Shown one piece after another: positions 1-3,960 of a stretch of DNA of 7,331 nt. The notes under the pieces are model-generated. The model was given only the letters and a program-made list of their open reading frames with translations. It did no database searches and was not told the DNA's origin. This DNA comes from Nanobdellati archaeon. GTDB lineage: Archaea > Aenigmatarchaeota > Aenigmatarchaeia > PWEA01. Where the stretch lies: NCBI GenBank assembly GCA_022257805.1, contig JAKOPB010000020.1:1-7331 (forward strand), read 5' to 3'. Within the stretch, counting starts at the first letter, position 1. The number at the start of each line of letters is the position of its first letter. The position numbers were made by a program, and so were the translations under genes.

Positions 1-24
1 AGGGCAGCGAAGTTCAAGAAGTGA
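1..24 (+). CDS. Possible C-terminal tail of an upstream gene (partial)
   Basis: Frame 1 reads RAAKFKK and then a TGA stop at 22-24, a short basic tail of the kind seen at the end of many archaeal proteins. It stops just before the TATA-like stretch of the next gene, which is where an upstream gene would be expected to end. Only seven residues are visible, so no family can be named. Frame 3 also stays open, to a TAA at 72-74, but it would run through the presumed promoter and into the next gene, so it is less likely. Confidence 0.25.
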   Translation, partial: RAAKFKK

Positions 25-33
25 AGCGCCTAA

Positions 34-51
34 TCTTTATTTACTATAAAC
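34..51 (+). promoter_or_regulatory. TATA-like promoter region upstream of the secreted-protein gene
   Basis: Two overlapping AT-rich candidates are visible: TTTATTTA at 36-43 and CTATAAAC at 44-51. Archaeal transcription usually starts about 25 bases past the TATA centre, which would put the start near 62-73. That is at or beyond the ATG at 61. The gene may therefore be leaderless or may begin at a slightly later codon. Which box is used cannot be decided from the sequence. Confidence 0.45.
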
Positions 52-60
52 ACGAAGTTA

Positions 61-1470
61 ATGTTGGTGTGTAACTTGAACAAAGCTGCGTTTATCCTCT
101 CTTTGATTGCCGTATTTGTCCTACTGTCTCCTTCTGCACTGGCAGAGATAGGAATAGATTTTGAGGAAAGAGATACGTGTAAAATCCTCCCCTACGAGTA
201 CGAGGTAAACATAACTAACAACAGAGAAAGAAGCGACATATTCAGGGTAAGAGTGCCGCATGAATTTTCTACATGGACCTCCATCACCAACAGCATAATG
301 AGACTTGAGTCCGGTGATACCGGAACATCGGTGATAAGGGTCGATGCTCCCCGCAGAGTAGAACTTGGGGAGTACAATATGGATTTCAGGGTCAGTACCG
401 AGAATGAACCCATTGTTTCCACCAGCGAGAGTCTTTGCTTCATAGTTCTGAGGGACTACTCGATGCACTTCGAGTCGTTTTATATCGAGAGAGCGGAATA
501 TGGACCCGAGGATCAAGTTTCTGCCTTTATTACGGTTGAGAACGACGGTACGAAGGATTTTGACGATGGTGAATTCTACATAGAGATCTACAAAGATGAC
601 AGTTTGGTTGGATCCCAACTCTCGGAGTTCGATCTGGAAACCGGGAAAAGCAAAACAGTTGAAGCCTCGGTGGATTTGGATGAATATCAGTCCCCTGGAG
701 AGTATAAAGTGGTGTACGAAGTCAGAGGCGCAGGTCATACAATAGAATCCGGTGAAGCCTTCTTCGATGTAATCGAGGTAACTGACTATGAAACATACGA
801 GACCTCCGATGGTAGATATATCACCAGGACCAGCAAGATACATGCTGAGAACCGGGGCAATGTGGTAGAAGAGAGAGATATAGAGAAGAGTATAATCTTC
901 CCGATTTCTTTACTTTCGACGGCCGAAGACGCCGAAGTGATAAAGGAAGGACTTTCAACGATGTACATTTGGACAGTGGAACTTGAGCCGGGTCAGTCTG
1001 CCCAGATGAGCTACGAAGTTACATATTGGCCTCTATACGTCCTTGTTGTTCTCCTGCTTCTCATAGTATTCAGGATATACCTGTACATGAAGACACCCGT
1101 CGTAAAGAAGGAGGTGGTTGAAAGCGAGGTTTCCGAGGATAAAAGAATCCTGACAGTTTCTCTGCATGTCAAGAACCGCATTTTTGGTACTGCAAAGAAC
1201 GTTATTCTTGAGGATTCGGCGCCTTCTGTGACCAGAGTCTTGGAAGATTTCGACACGCTTGAACCCAGTATAGAGAGGAAGGACGATGAGACCATTCTTC
1301 GGTGGAAGCTCGGTGATCTGGACTCCGGCGATAGCAGAGTAATCCATTACAAGGTAAAGGTTCTCGTAGAGTCCATCGATGAACTTATCTTCCCCGAGGC
1401 CAAGGTAAGGGGAGCAGTGGGTAGCAGGACATTCGAAAGATCTTCTTCCAGGGTAAGATTGGGCGTATAG
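61..1470 (+). CDS. Secreted/membrane-anchored protein with Ig-like beta-sandwich domains and one C-terminal-half transmembrane helix
   Basis: The function is unknown. Residues 1-28 look like a Sec signal peptide: a lysine at 8, a hydrophobic core at about 10-24, and a likely cleavage site after Ala-Leu-Ala (26-28). Residues 29 to about 320 are rich in alternating beta-strand pattern and resemble CARDB/NEW3-type Ig-like modules. Cys40 and Cys126 could form a disulfide in the first module. A single strongly hydrophobic helix spans about 323-342 and is followed by lysines at 344, 350 and 351, so residues 344-469 should be cytoplasmic. That tail (about 361-460) looks like a DUF11-type beta sandwich, and the stretch just before the helix ends in a similar pattern. 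The start is uncertain: ATG at 61 has no Shine-Dalgarno, and TTG 64, GTG 67 or TTG 76 would also keep the signal peptide. Similar proteins are common surface components in archaea. The domain names are judged by eye only. The gene stands alone, upstream of and unrelated to the RNA genes. Confidence 0.8.
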   Translation: MLVCNLNKAAFILSLIAVFVLLSPSALAEIGIDFEERDTCKILPYEYEVNITNNRERSDIFRVRVPHEFSTWTSITNSIMRLESGDTGTSVIRVDAPRRVELGEYNMDFRVSTENEPIVSTSESLCFIVLRDYSMHFESFYIERAEYGPEDQVSAFITVENDGTKDFDDGEFYIEIYKDDSLVGSQLSEFDLETGKSKTVEASVDLDEYQSPGEYKVVYEVRGAGHTIESGEAFFDVIEVTDYETYETSDGRYITRTSKIHAENRGNVVEERDIEKSIIFPISLLSTAEDAEVIKEGLSTMYIWTVELEPGQSAQMSYEVTYWPLYVLVVLLLLIVFRIYLYMKTPVVKKEVVESEVSEDKRILTVSLHVKNRIFGTAKNVILEDSAPSVTRVLEDFDTLEPSIERKDDETILRWKLGDLDSGDSRVIHYKVKVLVESIDELIFPEAKVRGAVGSRTFERSSSRVRLGV

Positions 1471-1486
1471 ATTTGCTTCTTTTGCG
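1471..1486 (+). terminator. Possible T-rich terminator after the membrane-protein gene
   Basis: Immediately after the TAG stop is a pyrimidine-rich run with the core TTTGCTTCTTTT. Archaeal polymerases often stop at oligo-T tracts without a hairpin, and the next promoter starts about 15 bases further on. The tract is short and interrupted, so this is tentative. Confidence 0.35.
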
Positions 1487-1498
1487 GACAAAAAAGAA

Positions 1499-1511
1499 AA
1501 GATTTAAAAAG
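1499..1511 (+). promoter_or_regulatory. TATA box and BRE of the 5S rRNA gene
   Basis: TTTAAAAA at 1503-1510 is preceded by a purine-rich BRE-like run (GAAAAGA, 1496-1502). Its centre lies about 25 bases before the 5' end of the 5S rRNA at about 1531, which is the normal archaeal spacing. The 5S gene therefore appears to have its own promoter. Confidence 0.75.
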
Positions 1512-1530
1512 TTTGGACTCAACGACTAGT

Positions 1531-1650
1531 AAGGCTGGCGGCCAAAGCGGAGGGGCAACTCCCGTACCCATCCGAACACGGAAGAAAAGCCCTCCAGCGA
1601 TTTGACCAGTATCCTCGATAAGAGGGGAAAGTCAGGACGCTGCCAGCCGT
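1531..1650 (+). rRNA. 5S ribosomal RNA
   Basis: The ends form the terminal helix: GGCTGGC at 1533-1539 pairs with GCCAGCC at 1642-1648. The diagnostic 5S core is present at about 1560-1585, containing CCCGTACCCATCCGAACACGG, a close match to the universal loop B/C signature. The 3' half has the expected helix IV/V arm (GACCAGTATCCTC...GAGGGGAAAGTC). The length of about 120 bases is normal. No 16S or 23S sequence is visible beside it, and it has a TATA box of its own, so it looks like an unlinked 5S gene, as in several archaeal lineages. The exact 5' and 3' ends are uncertain by a few bases. Confidence 0.95.
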
Positions 1651-1658
1651 TATTCCTG

Positions 1659-1671
1659 CCTTGCTTTCTCT
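1659..1671 (+). terminator. Possible pyrimidine-rich terminator after 5S rRNA
   Basis: The run CCTTGCTTTCTCT lies just past the 5S 3' end and just before the next TATA box. It fits the weak T/C-rich termination signals of archaea, but it has no long T tract. Confidence 0.3.
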
Positions 1672-1678
1672 GAAAGGA

Positions 1679-1692
1679 TAAATACTTAAAAG
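1679..1692 (+). promoter_or_regulatory. TATA box for the tRNA-Asp/tRNA-Lys unit
   Basis: ATAAATACTTAAAA at 1679-1691 contains TTAAAA (1686-1691), preceded by the purine-rich GAAAGG (1672-1677). Transcription would start near 1712-1715, a few bases before the tRNA-Asp 5' end at 1721. No convincing TATA box precedes tRNA-Lys, so this promoter probably serves both tRNAs. Confidence 0.65.
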
Positions 1693-1720
1693 GTTCACGA
1701 CAAGAATGTTATGTCCGTAT

Positions 1721-1796
1721 GCCGCGATGGTGTAGTGGCTCAGCATAGAGCCCTGTCGAGGCTCTGACCCGGGTTCAAATCCCGGTCGCGGCGCCA
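1721..1796 (+). tRNA. tRNA-Asp (anticodon GUC), CCA encoded
   Basis: A full cloverleaf can be drawn. The acceptor GCCGCGA (1721-1727) pairs with TCGCGGC (1786-1792). The D stem GTGT/GCAT is 1730-1733 with 1743-1746. The anticodon stem GAGCC/GGCTC is 1748-1752 with 1760-1764, and the loop carries GTC at 1755-1757. The T stem CCGGG/CCCGG is 1769-1773 with 1781-1785, around the loop TTCAAAT. The discriminator base is G1793, as expected for tRNA-Asp, and CCA is encoded at 1794-1796. There is no intron. It lies about 70 bases after 5S rRNA and heads the tRNA unit. Confidence 0.97.
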
Positions 1797-1960
1797 TTAC
1801 AGACGAGGTTTGTTGGTATGTCCCGATCCCGGTGTCACAGTATTGATTCGAACAAGAAAAACTGTACCCGTATGTATCCAAACTGCCTGTTTCCAAGCCA
1901 GGTGGAGAGGACACGTGGTAGATCTTTCGAGAAGTTTGTTGAAACCGCGGATCAAAAGAT
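1797..1960 (+). other. 164-base spacer between tRNA-Asp and tRNA-Lys, with potential for a branched RNA fold
   Basis: No convincing gene is visible, but complementary segments nest into a branched fold. GATCCCGGT (1825-1833) pairs with ACCGCGGATC (1944-1953) with one bulged C. GTGTC (1832-1836) pairs with GACAC (1910-1914), competing for the last two bases of the outer helix. ACAGT (1837-1841) pairs with ACTGT (1861-1865). CTGCCTG (1883-1889) pairs with CAGGTGG (1899-1905), including two G-U pairs. CTTT (1924-1927) pairs with GAAG (1931-1934). No C/D boxes, RNase P or SRP signature or internal TATA box is visible. It would be transcribed with the tRNAs and may be only processed leader or trailer. 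Helices of this length can arise by chance, so an RNA gene is a possibility rather than a call. Confidence 0.3.
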
Positions 1961-2077
1961 GGGCCCGTAGCTCAGTCTGGCAGAGCACTGGGCTTTTAAC
2001 TTATGTTAAAAGTGCTAGACTTTACGTCGATGATGAAAGAAACCCAGGAGTCGCGGGTTCAAATCCCGTCGGGCCCA
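1961..2077 (+). tRNA. tRNA-Lys (anticodon UUU) with a 43-base intron, CCA not encoded
   Basis: The exons are 1961-1998 and 2042-2077. The acceptor GGGCCCG (1961-1967) pairs with CGGGCCC (2070-2076). The D stem is GCTC/GAGC (1970-1973, 1983-1986). The anticodon stem CTGGG/CCCAG (1988-1992, 2043-2047) closes only when the intron is removed, giving the loop CTTTTAA with the anticodon TTT at 1995-1997. The T stem is GCGGG/CCCGT (2053-2057, 2065-2069) with the loop TTCAAAT. The discriminator base is A2077, followed directly by TAA, so CCA must be added by the nucleotidyltransferase, unlike the neighbouring tRNA-Asp. No TATA box is evident immediately upstream, so it is probably transcribed from the tRNA-Asp promoter. 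Confidence 0.95.
1999..2041 (+). other. Archaeal tRNA-Lys intron at position 37/38 (bulge-helix-bulge)
   Basis: Splicing between A1998 (position 37) and A2042 (position 38) restores the anticodon arm. The junctions form a textbook bulge-helix-bulge. The anticodon stem is the outer helix. CTTT (1993-1996) pairs with AAAG (2036-2039) as the four-base-pair core. Three-base bulges TAA (1997-1999) and AAA (2040-2042) each carry a cut after the second base. Inside, TAAAAGT (2007-2013) pairs with ACTTTA (2019-2024), with a bulged A, around the loop GCTAG. It would be cut by the archaeal tRNA-splicing endonuclease. Confidence 0.92.
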
Positions 2078-2107
2078 TAAAATTCGTTGATAGTCTATGA
2101 AAACAGA

Positions 2108-2123
2108 CCAAAACCTTTATAAA
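2108..2123 (+). promoter_or_regulatory. TATA box and BRE of the RNA polymerase operon
   Basis: TTTATAAA at 2116-2123 is an excellent archaeal TATA box, preceded by the A-rich BRE-like CCAAAACC. The predicted transcription start is near 2144-2147, leaving a leader of about 60 bases before rpoH. It is the only strong promoter seen for the rpoH-rpoB2-rpoB1-rpoA1 block. Confidence 0.85.
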
Positions 2124-2152
2124 TGTTAATCCATAATGGGAATTACCAGTTT

Positions 2153-2215
2153 ATGAGACTTTCTCTAAAGGGTAGGGTATGTATTTTGTGTGAAATTCGG
2201 GGAGAATATGAGTAA
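2153..2215 (+). CDS. Possible 20-residue leader peptide overlapping the rpoH start
   Basis: An ATG at 2153, only about 7-9 bases past the predicted transcription start, opens a 20-codon frame that ends at TAA 2213-2215. The stop lies just beyond the rpoH ATG (2208) in another frame. The peptide would begin [15 protein letters not shown]. The placement would allow translational coupling or attenuation of rpoH. Frames this short are common by chance, no Shine-Dalgarno is visible before it, and no family is recognised, so it remains a hypothesis. Confidence 0.2.
   Translation: MRLSLKGRVCILCEIRGEYE
2199..2204 (+). promoter_or_regulatory. Ribosome binding site deciding the rpoH start
   Basis: GGGGAG (2199-2204) sits three bases before ATG 2208, slightly closer than usual. 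It favours this ATG over the in-frame GTG at 2190, which lacks a good site at normal distance and would add six residues not expected at the start of RpoH. Confidence 0.65.
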
Positions 2216-2453
2216 GGATTACAACGTAACGGACCACGACAGGGTACCGGAGCATGAGATTCTTTCTTCAGAAGAGAAAGAAAGGTTGTTGGACGAGTTG
2301 GATATAAAGGAGCAGCAGCTTCCGAAAATCTATGACACAGATCCTGTGGTCAAGGAGATTGAAGCCTCCGTGGGGGATGTCTTGAAAATTAAAAGGAATA
2401 GTCCTACAGCGGGCGAAGCCGTTTACTACAGGCTCGTTGTAAAGGAAAAATAA
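2208..2453 (+). CDS. rpoH: DNA-directed RNA polymerase subunit H (RpoH, Rpb5 C-terminal homologue)
   Basis: Small archaeal RNA polymerase subunit, equivalent to the C-terminal domain of eukaryotic Rpb5. In known structures it sits on the A subunit near the downstream DNA channel. The 81-residue product has the family pattern in order: [11 protein letters not shown] near residues 9-19, a conserved acidic helix (about 22-32), QLPKI (about 39-43), the strand-turn DPVV, and the signature [15 protein letters not shown] near the end. The length matches the usual 75-85 residues. ATG 2208 is preferred because it follows GGGGAG and gives the usual short N terminus; GTG 2190 would add six residues. It is the first gene of the polymerase operon, two bases before rpoB2 if GTG 2456 is used, which implies translational coupling. 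Nothing essential appears to be missing. Confidence 0.96.
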   Translation: MSKDYNVTDHDRVPEHEILSSEEKERLLDELDIKEQQLPKIYDTDPVVKEIEASVGDVLKIKRNSPTAGEAVYYRLVVKEK

Positions 2454-2455
2454 CC

Positions 2456-3955
2456 GTGGCTTCCATGAAAAAAACCAGATTTCAGACTCTTTTAGAGGCC
2501 TTTAAAACAGAGAAGGGATTTGCACAGTATCAAATAGAGGCCTACAACAGGTTCGTAGACGAGAGGATCCAGTCTATAATAGACGGCATAGGCACAATTG
2601 AACCCGAGTCCGAGAAGCTAGGTGACTTCGTAATAGATCTAGGTGACGTCAGGGTAGGTAAACCTTCCGTTAAAGAAGCCGATGGAAGCCTAAGACAGAT
2701 ACTTCCTAAGGAAGCCAGATTAAGGGATATAACCTATTCGGCACCGCTTTTTCTTGAGATGACTACAAAGGCCGATGGGGAGGTTCATGAACAGAAGGAG
2801 GTTAAGATAGGAGAACTTCCTATAATGGTGAGGTCCAAAAAATGCCCTCTTTCAGAGATGAGCGACGAAGAACTGATTGAAGTTGGTGAGGATCCGGATG
2901 GCCTGGGAGGATATTTCATAATAAACGGCACCGAGAGAGTTTTGATGCTTCTTGAAGAGGTGGCTCCCAACAGAGTGATAGTCGAGAAAAAGGACAAGAA
3001 GAAAATAGAGTACTCCGCAAGGATAAACTCAGAAAGAAGGGGTTGGGGACAGAGACATACTATCAACAAGAAAAGAGACGGTCTTCTAACCATATCATTT
3101 GCAAACGTAAGAAAAACACCTCTCGTAGTTGTTATGAGGGCACTTGGTCTCGAAACCGACAAGGAGATCGTGGAATCTATAACAGGTGAGGAGGAATACC
3201 AGGAGGAGATCTATGCGAACCTGTACGAGACCGACGTCTCTGATACAGAAGAAGCACTTGATTACATAGGCAAAGGTATGAATGTTTCCGAAAAAGAATA
3301 CAGGAAAGAAAGGGCCGGTGAAGTAATAGACAAGTACCTTCTTCCTCATATAAGCCAGGACGAAAAGGACAGGCTAAATAAGGCAAAGTATCTTGGGAGA
3401 TGTGCAAAGAAAATTCTGTACGTGGCCAATGGTTTTCTTGAGCCAGACGACATAGACCATTACAGGAACAAGCGTATCAGAACCAGCTCCGAACTACTTG
3501 AGATACTGCTGAGAAGCAAGCTCCTGGGAAGGGTCGGTCTTATTTCAAGGATAAAATACAACTATAAGAAGATAGCCAGAAGAGGAAAGGTACCGACCAT
3601 AAACACTGTTGTCGAATCCGATATGCTTACCGGTCAGATACAGTCGGCCTTTGCCACCGGTCTCTGGGTGGGAGGGAGAAGCGGTGTTTCACAGAGACTG
3701 GAGAGAACTAATTATATCAAGACGCTATCACATCTCAGAAATGTTACCTCGCCTCTTTCTACACAGCAGGAGCATTTCGATGCCAGACAGCTACATGCAA
3801 CCCACTGGGGAAGACTTGGTGCGACACAGACACCGGAAGGTCCCACGATCGGTTTGAGAAAGTACCTGGCTGTCATGGCTTCTATATCAACGGGTCTTGG
3901 AAAAGAAAATGTTGAGAAGGAACTTGAAAAACTCAAAACAAAGATAGAGGAATAG
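2456..3955 (+). CDS. rpoB2: DNA-directed RNA polymerase subunit B'' (N-terminal half of the beta/Rpb2 subunit)
   Basis: RpoB2 forms the protrusion, lobe and fork regions of the archaeal Rpb2 homologue. The product is 499 residues, a normal length for B''. Landmarks in order: GGYFIINGTERVLM (151-164) and EEVAPNRVIVEKKD (167-180), both typical of archaeal and eukaryotic B; DDIDHYRNKRIR (331-342) of the lobe-fork boundary; GVSQRLERTNYIKTLSHLRNV (the region equivalent to the bacterial rifampicin pocket); and HWGRL...TPEGP (450-463). The last motif departs from consensus: residues 454-467 read LGATQTPEGPTIGL, where family members usually have C-P-x-E before TPEG and N after it. GTG 2456, with AAAGG ten bases upstream, is taken as the start; ATG 2465 would remove only three residues. 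The gene ends five bases before rpoB1, the normal B''/B' split, so this is a natural division and not a frameshift. Confidence 0.96.
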   Translation: MASMKKTRFQTLLEAFKTEKGFAQYQIEAYNRFVDERIQSIIDGIGTIEPESEKLGDFVIDLGDVRVGKPSVKEADGSLRQILPKEARLRDITYSAPLFLEMTTKADGEVHEQKEVKIGELPIMVRSKKCPLSEMSDEELIEVGEDPDGLGGYFIINGTERVLMLLEEVAPNRVIVEKKDKKKIEYSARINSERRGWGQRHTINKKRDGLLTISFANVRKTPLVVVMRALGLETDKEIVESITGEEEYQEEIYANLYETDVSDTEEALDYIGKGMNVSEKEYRKERAGEVIDKYLLPHISQDEKDRLNKAKYLGRCAKKILYVANGFLEPDDIDHYRNKRIRTSSELLEILLRSKLLGRVGLISRIKYNYKKIARRGKVPTINTVVESDMLTGQIQSAFATGLWVGGRSGVSQRLERTNYIKTLSHLRNVTSPLSTQQEHFDARQLHATHWGRLGATQTPEGPTIGLRKYLAVMASISTGLGKENVEKELEKLKTKIEE

Positions 3956-3960
3956 ATAAT

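Noticed and set aside
121..843. 240-codon open frame on the minus strand inside the secreted-protein gene
   Set aside because: It lies wholly antisense to a well-supported gene with a signal peptide and domains, has no promoter or ribosome binding site of note, and its product shows no recognisable domain. It follows from the codon pattern of the + strand gene.
1842..1858. TTCGAAC in the spacer, matching a tRNA T loop
   Set aside because: The flanking bases do not form a five-base-pair T stem on either strand, and no acceptor or anticodon arm fits, so it is not a tRNA or a recognisable split tRNA half.
1519..1914. 131-codon minus-strand frame across 5S rRNA, tRNA-Asp and the spacer
   Set aside because: It reads through the complement of two RNA genes, a common source of spurious predicted proteins.
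1808..1941. Direct repeat GTTTGTTG at 1808-1815 and 1934-1941
   Set aside because: Eight bases repeated once in a T-rich spacer is expected by chance, and nothing mobile-element-like lies between the copies.
2030..2036. ATGATGA, a match to the C box of C/D guide RNAs, in the tRNA-Lys intron
   Set aside because: The 43-base intron has no partner D box (CTGA) and is too short for an ordinary C/D guide, so the match is likely chance.
1810..2100. 96-codon + strand frame across the spacer and tRNA-Lys
   Set aside because: The second half is translated tRNA-Lys (including its intron), a well-known artefact, and there is no ribosome binding site or conserved motif.
2190..2207. In-frame GTG start extending rpoH by six residues
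   Set aside because: It lacks a good ribosome binding site, whereas ATG 2208 follows GGGGAG and gives the usual RpoH N terminus.
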